From: Burkholderia sp. IMCC1007
GTDB taxonomy: Bacteria; Pseudomonadota; Gammaproteobacteria; Burkholderiales; Burkholderiaceae
Assembly (NCBI RefSeq): GCF_027257875.1
Contig: NZ_JAPVQY010000020.1
Coordinates: 1-64,000, forward strand
DNA: 64,000 nucleotides
Direction: 5' to 3'
The translations under genes were made by a program, and so were the position numbers. Shown here one piece after another: positions 17,982 to 26,168 of this stretch. Within the stretch, counting starts at the first letter, position 1. The number at the start of each line of letters is the position of its first letter. The notes beneath the pieces were generated by a model. The model had not been told where the DNA came from and made no database searches. It saw only the letters and a program-made list of their open reading frames with translations.

Positions 17982-18538
17982 CACAGAATCCTCAAAGTGG
18001 GGCCCTGGGCGATCTGCGCGATGACAGGATCGCTGTCTACCAGCGCGGCCCATTCGGCAGGTTCGTACAACGAGCAGTTGATGGGACGCTGCAGATCATG
18101 CTCTACGGCGTGCAAGGCTTCGGATAGATCGAGAAGCTGGACGTCGCCGATGACGATCAGGTCGATGTCGCTGCGGGTACTGTCGGTACCCTTGGCGACC
18201 GAGCCAAACACGAAGGCCGTGGAAATATGCTCGGCAAAAGGCAACAAGGCTTCCTTCAACGGCTCCGCGACAGCAAACGACTTTCGCGCGATCTCCACCA
18301 ATTCCGGGTAGAGCACGAATTCCATATTTGCGCGGATGCTCCGTTGTCGGCCTCGGCGGGCATCTTCCTTCAACACACCGGCCTCGATCAGCCGGTCTAC
18401 CTGCTTTTGAGCGCTGCCGCGCCCGCTGTCTGCCAGACGCAGCAATTCCTGCAGCGTGAAGCAGCGGTCGGGTTGCAGCAGCGTGGCGCCCAGCACACGT
18501 TGCATGCCGGGTGTGAGAAGAAAGTCGGCGACGCCCAC
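17981..18538 (-). CDS. wHTH + minimal nucleotidyltransferase (MNT) antitoxin/regulator
   Basis: A 185-residue protein. Residues about 5-70 form a winged helix (LGATLLQPDRCFTLQELLRL, then QKQVDRLIEAGVLKEDARRGRQ in part: VDRLIEAGVLKED); residues about 105-180 form a nucleotidyltransferase core with GSVAKGTDSTRSDIDL, the GSx10DxD signature of MNT proteins. The start is set at the GTG at 18538, 5 nt after AAGGA; the frame is open further upstream without a good site. MNT proteins neutralise HEPN toxins by transferring AMP to them, and the fused HTH should make this one autoregulatory. Its stop overlaps the start of the broken HEPN gene. It appears intact although its partner is dead. Confidence 0.82.
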   Translation of the reverse strand: MGVADFLLTPGMQRVLGATLLQPDRCFTLQELLRLADSGRGSAQKQVDRLIEAGVLKEDARRGRQRSIRANMEFVLYPELVEIARKSFAVAEPLKEALLPFAEHISTAFVFGSVAKGTDSTRSDIDLIVIGDVQLLDLSEALHAVEHDLQRPINCSLYEPAEWAALVDSDPVIAQIAQGPTLRIL

Positions 18539-18541
18539 ACA

Positions 18542-18629
18542 AATCCTTAGATTGGGGATGATTATCCCCATTATGAGGATTTTCCGCATAATCCTCAATA
18601 GAGGGCTTTTGATCCCTGTTTTGAGGATT
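18542..18629. promoter_or_regulatory. Array of TGAGGATT boxes, probable MNT-HTH operator
   Basis: Immediately upstream of the MNT gene: GGGGAT-GATT-ATCCCC (18554-18569), then TGAGGATT (18574-18581), its inverse AATCCTCA (18590-18597) and a third TGAGGATT (18622-18629); the partial AATCCT at 18542 is a related half-site. AT-richness stands out from the surroundings. Likely bound by the HTH of the MNT protein. Confidence 0.7.
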
Positions 18630-18676
18630 AAGCACGCCGTCACCTGCGACTTCCCGGGCGACGCCCCCTCGGACAC

Positions 18677-18714
18677 AAAAAATGCCCCCGGGATTCCATG
18701 ATTCCCAGGGGCAT
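18677..18714 (-). terminator. Rho-independent terminator left from the S10 peptidase gene
   Basis: Read on the minus strand: ATGCCCCTGGGAATCATGG folding to ATCCCGGGGGCATTTTTT, a stem of about 13 bp with one mismatch followed by six T. It lies just past the peptidase remnant. Confidence 0.8.
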
Positions 18715-18744
18715 CTTGAGGAACGACAGCAACGCCATCAACGC

Positions 18745-19290
18745 ACACGACCCGCAGCGTCGGGACGCGTGAGCGAGTGCGGACAGCGCGTTCGCGTAGT
18801 CGAGGATCGACGACTGCAGCGTGATCCCGTTCAGGTCGATGCCGTCCTCGTGCAGCACCCACGACACGACCGCGCTGCGCGCGGTGCCGTACGACTCGCC
18901 GTACAGGAACTTCGGAGAATTCCAGCGCGAGTACTTGGTCAGGTAGCGCTGGATGAAGCGGTCGATCGAGCGCGCGTCCTGGTCGGTGCCCCAGAAATCC
19001 TTGTTCTTCGCCGGCGCGATCGCCGCCGAGTAGCCGGTGCCGACCGGGTTGATGAACACGAGGTCGGTGCGGTCGAGCAGGCTGTCCGGGTTGTCGAGCA
19101 GCTTGTACGGCGCCGGCGGCGTGAAGTTCGGGAACGACGACTGCAGGCGTTTCGGCCCGTACGAGCCGAGCAGCAGGTAGACCGACGACGAACCGGGGCC
19201 GCCGTTGTAGAAGAACGTGACCGGACGCGGCTTCGACGGGTCCGGATTGTCCTGCGTGTACGCGACGTTTCGGAATGGCGGCGCGCTGGA
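18745..19290 (-). pseudogene. Peptidase S10 (serine carboxypeptidase) remnant
   Basis: A minus-strand stretch reads as an internal piece of a serine carboxypeptidase: PFRNVAYTQDNPDP, FFYNGGPGSSSVYLLLGSYGP, FINPVGTGYSAA, then the nucleophile motif FLYGESYGTARS and LQSSILDY. The normal N-terminus, signal peptide and the C-terminal half (with Asp and His of the triad) are missing. The left homology edge is near LQSSILDYA (about 18790). The right edge abuts the stop of the 3HB-oligomer hydrolase gene. It cannot be active. Confidence 0.82.
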
Positions 19291-19294
19291 ACCG

Positions 19295-21385
19295 TCAGAG
19301 CGGCACGTCGATCGCGCCGGCGCCGGCGGTGATCGCGTTCGCGCCGGGCGCGCTCGAGATCGGCGGCAGGTTCGCGCTCGTCAGCGCGGGTGCGGCGCCC
19401 GGCGTGCCGCCGCGCGGCACCGTGCGGATCACCTGCGACGGCGGCAGCGGCGCGCCGTTCTTCAGGTGCCGCCACATCAGGTTCAGCGCCTGCAGGTTGT
19501 AGTAGTGGACCGGCACGAAGCGCGTGTCGAAGCCCGCCACCGGCAGGAACACGTCGAAGTGCTGGCCGTTCGTCACCTCGTAGAACACGAGCTGGCTGCG
19601 GCCGCCTTCGCTGATGCTGTTTTGCGCGACGTACGCGCGCGACGCATGGTTCACCGGCACGAGCGCGTCGCTGCGGCCCTGCACGATGATCGCGGGCTTG
19701 CCCTGCAGGTTCGCGTTCACGCGCACCGCGTCGACGTTTGCCGGCATGTCGAGCATCCCGTTGGTCCACAGCTGACGCAGGCACAGCGCGCCCGCGAAGC
19801 TCGCGTCGGGCGTCGCGAGCCGGTGGTCGATGCCCGCGCCGGTGTTGAACACGAGATTGATGCCGGCCGTCGGCGGCACGCCGTTGCCGAGGCCGAACAC
19901 GGCCGGCATCGGCGACGCGGCGGGCGCCGTGACCGCGCCCGTCGCCGCATTGGTCGTCGCGAAGCTGAAATTGCACAGGTTGTCGGTCACGCGCGAGCGC
20001 GTGTACGCGTTCGCATAGGTGACCGCGATCGCCGGAATGGCCTGCGAATCCCACATCGACGCGTGCAGCAGGTCGGAATCGGCGAGATAGCCGGCCGCGT
20101 GCAGTTGCGCGAGCGCATCGGCGGCCTGGCTCTGCGTATCGGCGCCCGACACGAGCCCCGCGGTGGCGAGCGTCGCGCAACGCTGCGTGCGGATCGACTG
20201 CGTGGTGGTGAGCGGCAACCCGCTCAGGTACGGCTCGCCGGCGAGCGACGCCGACGCGGCCGCGCACGGCTGCAGCAGGTTCGCGAGCGTCGCGTAGTCG
20301 GCCAGCGGCCGGCCGAACGAGGGCACCGGCTGGCCGCCCTCGCGCACGACCGCGTTGGCGGCCATCCGCACGTTGATCTGCGGCTCGCCGACCACGACCG
20401 CCGTGATCCAGCGGCGCGTGTCCTGTTCGGCCGCCGCGAGCGCGGCGCCGCCGCCGTTGCTGACCGATGCGGCGATCGTCGTGATGTCGCCGGGGCGGTA
20501 GCGCACGCCGTGATGCGAGCTGTCGAGCAGCGGCCCGAACTGTTGGTTGAGCGCCCAGTACGCGAATTCGACCGCCTGCAGCGTCGCGCGGCCCCAGTCC
20601 TGCTCGGGATTTTGCTGCGAATGCGCGTGCTTGAACGCGTAGCGGTTCGGGAAGCGGCTGTTGTACGTGGCGAGGTCGCCGCTCGTCACGTTGGCGCTGA
20701 AGAGGCTGGCATTGCCGGCCAGCACCGCGTTGGCGAGCGTGCCGTCGATCAGCGTGATCGTGTCGGTGCCGAGCTCGTGCGCGCCGTTGCCGCCGCCCTT
20801 GTCGTTGTACGCCACGGCGCAACCGCGCTTGAGCCCCCATTCGCCGGCCGCCGAAATCGCGCCGTATACGCCGCGCGAACCCGACGACGTCGCCGTGACG
20901 ATGCACGGCTGCGCGGGATCGAAGTTCGCGGGCACCTGCACGAGCAGCGTGACGTTCTTGCGGCCGCTGCCGTCGTCGGCGTACGCGAGATATTCGGTGC
21001 CGGGAATCTTGCCTTCGCCGAGCGTGTCGTTGCCGTCGAGGTCGACGTTCGGCCCCCAGAAGCGGCCGTAGCCGCCGTTGGCGCTCATGTCGACGAGCGC
21101 GCGGTAGTTCGACCAGATCGCGACGCGGCGCAGCTCGGCGCTCGTCGGCCGCGACGGATCCGCGAATGCCGGTGCGGTGGCGGCGGCGAGGCCCGTCTTG
21201 CCGAGGCCGGCCGTCAGCAGGTCGTCGCTCGTGCCGTCATAGGCGGTCGTGCGCACGCTGCCGGACACGAAGCCGGGCAGCCGGTTGTGTTCACCCGACT
21301 CGTCGCCGTTGCAGGCGCCGAGCATCGTTGCCGCGGCCAGCGCCGCGCCGAGAAGAATCCGACTACCCCACCCGTGCGTCGTCAT
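19295..21385 (-). CDS. D-(-)-3-hydroxybutyrate oligomer hydrolase
   Basis: A 696-residue enzyme of the 3HB-oligomer hydrolase family, which splits short 3-hydroxybutyrate oligomers released from polyhydroxybutyrate. The start at 21385 has GGGAGG upstream and gives a lipoprotein-type signal (ALAAATMLGACNGDE; lipobox LGAC), so the product is probably an envelope lipoprotein. The probable nucleophile is in ASVSNGGGAALAAAEQD. Length fits the family. It is followed directly by the remnant of an S10 peptidase. The regulation is not visible. Confidence 0.93.
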   Translation of the reverse strand: MTTHGWGSRILLGAALAAATMLGACNGDESGEHNRLPGFVSGSVRTTAYDGTSDDLLTAGLGKTGLAAATAPAFADPSRPTSAELRRVAIWSNYRALVDMSANGGYGRFWGPNVDLDGNDTLGEGKIPGTEYLAYADDGSGRKNVTLLVQVPANFDPAQPCIVTATSSGSRGVYGAISAAGEWGLKRGCAVAYNDKGGGNGAHELGTDTITLIDGTLANAVLAGNASLFSANVTSGDLATYNSRFPNRYAFKHAHSQQNPEQDWGRATLQAVEFAYWALNQQFGPLLDSSHHGVRYRPGDITTIAASVSNGGGAALAAAEQDTRRWITAVVVGEPQINVRMAANAVVREGGQPVPSFGRPLADYATLANLLQPCAAASASLAGEPYLSGLPLTTTQSIRTQRCATLATAGLVSGADTQSQAADALAQLHAAGYLADSDLLHASMWDSQAIPAIAVTYANAYTRSRVTDNLCNFSFATTNAATGAVTAPAASPMPAVFGLGNGVPPTAGINLVFNTGAGIDHRLATPDASFAGALCLRQLWTNGMLDMPANVDAVRVNANLQGKPAIIVQGRSDALVPVNHASRAYVAQNSISEGGRSQLVFYEVTNGQHFDVFLPVAGFDTRFVPVHYYNLQALNLMWRHLKNGAPLPPSQVIRTVPRGGTPGAAPALTSANLPPISSAPGANAITAGAGAIDVPL

Positions 21386-21557
21386 TGCCCCCTCCCGATA
21401 TTGATATCGTCAGACCGCCGCCGTGTCGTGCGCGGCCCGTGGCCTTTGAAGCAAACGCCGGGCCGACCGGGTTTCATGCCCCGAAGAACGTCCGCTGCAG
21501 GGTACCCCTCGGGAAGTCTGGCGCGAAGCGACAGGTCTGACGCGTCTGAAGCGCAAA

Positions 21558-21581
21558 CGGGCCCCGGCACACCGGGGCCCG
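21558..21581 (-). terminator. Probable terminator of the BON gene
   Basis: A perfect 10-bp stem CGGGCCCCGG / CCGGGGCCCG (loop 4 nt), 44 bp past the BON stop. Only a short T-run follows on the minus strand, so strength is uncertain. Confidence 0.6.
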
Positions 21582-21625
21582 CCTGAAAGCGGGCGCGAGC
21601 GGTGCTCGCGCGCCGCCGCCCGCCA

Positions 21626-21991
21626 TCACTGCTGCTGGACCGTCAGCTTGTTCGAGACCGACGTCACGCCGCTCACGCCCTTCGCCGCCTGTTCCGCCTT
21701 GTCGATCTGGGCCTGGTCGGGCACCGTGCCCTCCAGCGTGATCGCGCCGCCCTTCGAGCGCACGACGAGGCTCGACACGTCGACGCCGCCAGCCTTCGTA
21801 ATGGCCTTGCGCACCGCATAGCCGAGCCTGCGGTTCGCCTTCTTCGCGGTCTTGGCTGCCGCCTTCGACGAGCTCGTCGCCGCGGCCGGCGCTTCGGTGC
21901 CCGCCGCATCGCTCGACTGCGCGTATACGCTGCCCGTCAAACAGGCCGCCACGGCCGCAACACCCAACGCTCTCAACACGATCGACTTCAT
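21626..21991 (-). CDS. BON-domain periplasmic protein
   Basis: A 121-residue protein with a clear signal peptide (MKSIVLRALGVAAVAACLTGSVYAQ). A Lys/Ala-rich linker (SSSKAAAKTAKKANRR) leads to one BON domain (residues about 57-118: ITLEGTVPDQAQIDKAEQAAKGVSGV in part: LEGTVPDQAQIDKAEQAA). BON domains bind phospholipid and occur in osmotic-stress proteins such as OsmY. AAGGAGA precedes the ATG. It is monocistronic, with a hairpin after the stop. Confidence 0.92.
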   Translation of the reverse strand: MKSIVLRALGVAAVAACLTGSVYAQSSDAAGTEAPAAATSSSKAAAKTAKKANRRLGYAVRKAITKAGGVDVSSLVVRSKGGAITLEGTVPDQAQIDKAEQAAKGVSGVTSVSNKLTVQQQ

Positions 21992-22421
21992 GCTATCTCC
22001 TTGTAACTCCGGAACGGCCGTGCACAGTACGGCCGCAAACCCCCAAAGGCAGCCGGCCCGCGCGCAAACGGGCGGGACGGCCGATGTTTTCCACGGCGAT
22101 GCGAGAGAGGCGACACGGGCCGGCGACCGGCGCGCGCGAGTGCGGGCCGGCCGGGCCGGACAGCCGCCGGCCGGACGCGCCCGGTCTCATTGCGTGCCGG
22201 GTCGCGCGCGAATCGGGCGCGGCTGCGTCGCACAATGTAATCCAGCGCCCGCCGAAGCGCAAAGCTTTTGACGCGCGCGCGCCCGCCGGCGTGGGCGCAC
22301 AGCCGCGCCGCGGCGCCCGGCTCGCGCACCCGCGGCGAAACCGGGTACCATCGCCGCGAGAACGTGCATCGTCCGTGACGGTCGTCATCGATGCGTCACA
22401 CCCGTGTCATCCGCCGATTCC
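21992..22421. other. Divergent intergenic region, no gene recognised
   Basis: About 430 bp between the BON gene and the TAXI gene. It is very GC-rich; open frames are shadows. Promoters for both genes should lie here but no clear -35/-10 pair stands out. Confidence 0.45.
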
Positions 22422-23855
22422 ATGAAGCCTGCCCGACCCCGCCCGCCGCGCCGCATCCTCGCCCGCTTCGTCGCGGTGTCGTGGCGCGACCTCGCGCTGT
22501 CGATCGGCCCCACCGTGCTGCTCGCGGCAGCGGCCGTCTGGCTCGCGGTCAAGCTGATCCAGCCTGCGCCGCCGTCCACTCTCGTGATTTCGGCCGGGCC
22601 GCCCGGCAGCACGTACTGGAACGCCGCGCAGAAATACAAGACGATTCTCGCGAAGAACGGCATCACGCTCGACGTCGAGTCGTCCGAAGGGTCCGCGCAG
22701 AACCTCGCGCGGCTGTCCAACCCGAACGCGCCGGTCGACGTGGGTTTCGTGCAGAGCGGCATCGGCCCGAAGGAGCGCGACGAACACCTGGTGTCGCTCG
22801 GCAGCATCGGCTACGTGCCGCTCGCGATCATGTACCGCGGCCCGATCGTCGCGCGCCTGTCCGATTTCAAGGGCAAGCGGCTCGCACTCGGCGCGGAAGG
22901 CAGCGGCGCACGCGAGCTGAGCCTCGCGCTGCTGAAGATGAACGGCATCGTGCCCGGCGGGTCGACCGAGCTGCTGCCGACCTCCGGCGAAGACGCCGCG
23001 ACCGAACTGCTCGACGGCAAGATCGACGCCGCGTTCCTGTCCGGTGACTCGACGCAGATCCCGGTGATGGCGAAGCTGTTCCGCGCGCCCGGCGTGCACG
23101 TGTATTCGTTCACGCAGGCCGAAGCGTACGCGCGGCGCTTCCCGTACTTGACCGCGATCACGCTGCCGATGGGCGTCTACGACCTCGGCCGCAACCTGCC
23201 GCCCGCCGACATCCACACGGTCGCGCCGACGATCGAGCTGGTCGCGCGCGACTCGCTGCATCCCGCGCTGTCCGACCTGCTGATCGAGGCCGCGCGCGAA
23301 GTCCACGGCCACGCGACGATCCTGCAGCATGCGGGCGAATTCCCGTCGCCGGTCACGCGCGGCTTCCCGCTGTCGGACGACGCCGCGCGCTATTACAAGT
23401 CGGGCAAGACCTTCCTGTACCGGCGCCTGCCGTTCTGGGTCGCGAGCCTCGTCGACCGGCTGCTCGTCGTGGTGGTGCCGCTGATCGTCGTGCTGATTCC
23501 GGGGCTGCGGCTCGTGCCGTCGCTGTACGGCTGGCGCGTGCGCTCGCGCATCTACCGCTGGTACGGCGCGCTGATCGCGCTCGAGCGCCGCGCGCTCGGC
23601 GAACATACGGCCGAGGAACGCGTCCATTTGCTCGACGAGCTCGACGACATCGAGGAAGCCGTGAACCGGATGAAGATGCCGCTCGCGTATGCAGGGCAGT
23701 TCTACGTGCTGCGCGAGCACATCGGTTTCGTGCGCGAGCGGCTCACCGCGCACGACCGCGACACGGCGGCCGGCACGCCCGGCGCCGGCGCCCGCGCAGG
23801 CGACTCGTCGCCGCCGGCCGGCGCGCCCCCTCGGGCGACTCCCGGTTCCGCATGA
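22422..23855 (+). CDS. TAXI-family TRAP-type solute-binding membrane protein
   Basis: A 477-residue protein. An N-terminal membrane segment (LALSIGPTVLLAAAAVWLAV) is followed by a TAXI solute-binding domain (LVISAGPPGSTYWNAAQKY, then SSEGSAQNLARL, VDVGFVQSGI), a second membrane segment (LLVVVVPLIVVLIPGLRLVPSLY in part: VVVVPLIVVLIPG) and a cytoplasmic tail with a coiled-coil-like region. Ordinary TAXI proteins are free in the periplasm; here the domain is tethered at both ends, more like a sensor or scaffold. No TRAP permease is adjacent. ATG 22422 is used; a GTG at 22404 is in frame. Confidence 0.85.
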   Translation: MKPARPRPPRRILARFVAVSWRDLALSIGPTVLLAAAAVWLAVKLIQPAPPSTLVISAGPPGSTYWNAAQKYKTILAKNGITLDVESSEGSAQNLARLSNPNAPVDVGFVQSGIGPKERDEHLVSLGSIGYVPLAIMYRGPIVARLSDFKGKRLALGAEGSGARELSLALLKMNGIVPGGSTELLPTSGEDAATELLDGKIDAAFLSGDSTQIPVMAKLFRAPGVHVYSFTQAEAYARRFPYLTAITLPMGVYDLGRNLPPADIHTVAPTIELVARDSLHPALSDLLIEAAREVHGHATILQHAGEFPSPVTRGFPLSDDAARYYKSGKTFLYRRLPFWVASLVDRLLVVVVPLIVVLIPGLRLVPSLYGWRVRSRIYRWYGALIALERRALGEHTAEERVHLLDELDDIEEAVNRMKMPLAYAGQFYVLREHIGFVRERLTAHDRDTAAGTPGAGARAGDSSPPAGAPPRATPGSA

Positions 23856-23949
23856 GCGGCCGATCCGCGATCATTGCTGCATCCGCGCGCCACCGCGCAA
23901 CATGAAGGCCGCCGCCAGGCGCGCACGCCCCACCCTCTGGAGATCCGCC

Positions 23950-24588
23950 ATGACCACCGGCCTCGACACCACCCAGCCAGCCTGGTTCTTCGACTTCGTG
24001 TCGCCGTTCTCCTACCTGCTGCTCGAACAGCACGACAAGTGGCCGGACGTGCCGTTCGAACCCGTCGCCGTGTCGCTGCCCGACCTGCAGCGCCACTGGG
24101 GGCAGCGCTCGAGCTCGGACGTGCCGGCCAAGCGCGTGTTCACGTACCGTCACGCGCTGTTTCGCGCCGAACAGCTCGGCATCCGCTTCAAGATGCCGCC
24201 CGCGCACCCGTTCGACTCCGACAAGGTGCTGCGCCTCGCGATCGCGCTGCGCGCCGACATCGTGACCGTGCTCGAGATATTCCGCTTCATCTGGCACGAC
24301 GGCAACGATCCGTCGACGCCGAACGGGTTCGCGGCGCTGTGCGAGCGCGTCGGCGTCAGCCACGGCGACGAGCTGATCGAATTCGAGGAGACCAGCGCGC
24401 AGTTGCGCCGCAACACCGACGACGCGATCGCGCTCGGCGTGTTCGGCGTGCCGACCTTCTGGATGAACAAGCAGCTGTTCTGGGGCGAGGACGCGCTGCC
24501 GATGGTGCTGTACTGTGCACGCACGCCGAACTGGCTCGAGTCGCGCGAGGTCAAGCGGATCAGCACGCTGCCGAAGGGCCGCGCGTGA
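23950..24588 (+). CDS. DsbA-fold 2-hydroxychromene-2-carboxylate isomerase-like protein
   Basis: A 212-residue thioredoxin/DsbA-fold protein without a CxxC motif: WFFDFVSPFSYLLLEQ takes the place of the active-site turn, as in HCCA isomerase and kappa-class glutathione transferases. The cis-Pro loop is GVFGVPTFWMNKQLFWG. TGGAGA lies before the ATG. It would use glutathione on an aromatic catabolic intermediate; the substrate is unknown. A LysR regulator follows 68 bp downstream on the same strand. Confidence 0.85.
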   Translation: MTTGLDTTQPAWFFDFVSPFSYLLLEQHDKWPDVPFEPVAVSLPDLQRHWGQRSSSDVPAKRVFTYRHALFRAEQLGIRFKMPPAHPFDSDKVLRLAIALRADIVTVLEIFRFIWHDGNDPSTPNGFAALCERVGVSHGDELIEFEETSAQLRRNTDDAIALGVFGVPTFWMNKQLFWGEDALPMVLYCARTPNWLESREVKRISTLPKGRA

Positions 24589-24656
24589 TGGCCGGTATCA
24601 CGCACGGCAACGTGCGGCTGCGGTAAGGTTACGCGTCCCCCGAATCCCCCTCACCG

Positions 24657-25604
24657 ATGGAAGACGACGACCGTACCGCCTCGCTCGATATCTGGCTCGT
24701 GCGCGTATTGCGCACGCTGCTGCTCGAGCGCAGCGTCACGCAGGCCGCGCTGCGGCTGAACCAGACCCAGCCCGCGATCAGCACCGCGCTGCGCAAGCTG
24801 CGCGAGACGCTGAACGACCCGATCCTCGTGCGCGGCAAATCCGGGATGGTGCCGACGGAATACGGCGCATCGCTGCTCGGCGCGGCGTCGCGCGCGCTGC
24901 GCGAAGTCGACTTCATCGCGACGCCGCATGGCGACTTCGATCCGTCGTCCGCGCGGCGCACGTTCCGCGTCGCCGCGCCCGACTACCTGAACGACTTCTT
25001 CATGCCGACGCTGATCGAGCGCTTTCGCGACGCGGCGCCGCATGCGCATCTGGAAATCGATTCGCTGAATCCCGCGCTCGATCATGCGGGCGCACTCGAA
25101 TCGGGCGCGCTCGATCTCGTGATCGGCAACTGGCCGAAACCCGACCCGCACTTCGCGCGGCAGGACCTGTTCTCCGACACGATCGTGTGCCTGATGCGCG
25201 ACGCGCATCCGCTCGCGCGCGCGCCGCTCACACGCGAAGCGTACGCGTCGGCCGCGCACGTCGCGCCGACGCCGTACACCGGCGACAAGCGCAACGCGAT
25301 CGAAATCGGCCTCGCGCGCGCGCGTCTCACGCGGCGGATCGTGACGACGCTGCCGTATTTCGGGATCGTGCCGCAGGTGCTGTTGCAATCGGACCTGATC
25401 TTCACGACGACGCGCCGCTTCGCGACGCACTATGCGCAACTGCTGCCGCTCGTCGTCGTCACGCCGCCCGTGCCGTTTCCGCGCATCAAGAGCTATCTGC
25501 TCACGCATCCGCAGCCGGATCGCCCGACCGACATCGCATGGCTGTGCGCGCTGATGCAGAGCGTGTCCGACGAATTGACGGCCGCACGCGGACGCAAGCG
25601 GTAG
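24657..25604 (+). CDS. LysR-family transcriptional regulator
   Basis: A 315-residue LTTR with the N-terminal HTH LLLERSVTQAALRLNQTQPAISTALRKLRE (in part: AALRLNQTQPAISTALRKLR, residues about 28-47) and a C-terminal co-inducer domain resembling NodD/PcpR-type regulators of aromatic compounds. It sits directly behind the HCCA-isomerase-like gene, its likely target by proximity. Confidence 0.9.
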   Translation: MEDDDRTASLDIWLVRVLRTLLLERSVTQAALRLNQTQPAISTALRKLRETLNDPILVRGKSGMVPTEYGASLLGAASRALREVDFIATPHGDFDPSSARRTFRVAAPDYLNDFFMPTLIERFRDAAPHAHLEIDSLNPALDHAGALESGALDLVIGNWPKPDPHFARQDLFSDTIVCLMRDAHPLARAPLTREAYASAAHVAPTPYTGDKRNAIEIGLARARLTRRIVTTLPYFGIVPQVLLQSDLIFTTTRRFATHYAQLLPLVVVTPPVPFPRIKSYLLTHPQPDRPTDIAWLCALMQSVSDELTAARGRKR

Positions 25605-25669
25605 AGCAGCGCCGAAGCGGCGCCGAGCCTTCGCATGACGGCCCGCACGCGTTCGCTTCGTCCAGCCGC

Positions 25670-26071
25670 TCAGGCCGTGCAGAAGGTTTCCTGCAGATGG
25701 GTCCAGCGCGCGACGCCTGCCGCGTCGCGCTCGAACACGGCCGTCGCGCGCCGCGCGGGCAATTCGCCCGATGCCGCATGCTGCGCTTCGAGGTAGGTCA
25801 GCGTCACGTGCGACGCGTCGGCCGCGAGCACGCGGATCTCCGACAACGCGATCCGCAATCCCGGCTTCGCGCCGCCGAGCTGCGCGAACAGCGCGCGCAG
25901 GCCGTCGCGGTCGAGCAGGCGACCGTCGGTCAGGATCATCGTGAAATCGGTGGAGAAAGGCGCGAGCAGCGCATCGAGCGCCGCGGGCGCGGTATCGGCG
26001 CCGGACAGCCAGCGCTCGATGGCGACGAGGCTCGCATCGAGCGCGTCGAGATAGACCTGGTGATCGGACAT
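25670..26071 (-). CDS. SnoaL-like / DUF4440 protein
   Basis: A 133-residue cone-barrel protein of the NTF2 superfamily. After a helical start (MSDHQVYLDALDASLVAIERWL) come FSTDFTMILTDGRLLDRDGLRALFAQL (in part: DFTMILTDGRLLDRDGL) and a C-terminal strand ending WTHLQETFCTA. Function unknown; relatives act as small isomerases or binding proteins. The start at 26071 follows the family length; the frame is open upstream. It precedes nothing obvious and follows xdhC on the same strand by 97 bp. Confidence 0.8.
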   Translation of the reverse strand: MSDHQVYLDALDASLVAIERWLSGADTAPAALDALLAPFSTDFTMILTDGRLLDRDGLRALFAQLGGAKPGLRIALSEIRVLAADASHVTLTYLEAQHAASGELPARRATAVFERDAAGVARWTHLQETFCTA

Positions 26072-26168
26072 GGAACGTGCACGAAAGACGCGCGGCCCGA
26101 TGCCGCGCGATCCGTGCAGTGTAGGCAAAAACGCGCGGGCGTGCGCCGCGCGTATCGGCCGCGCGTCG

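Noticed and set aside
18939..20906. 655-codon minus frame across the S10 remnant and hydrolase
   Set aside because: Different frame from the conserved hydrolase; Arg-rich shadow.
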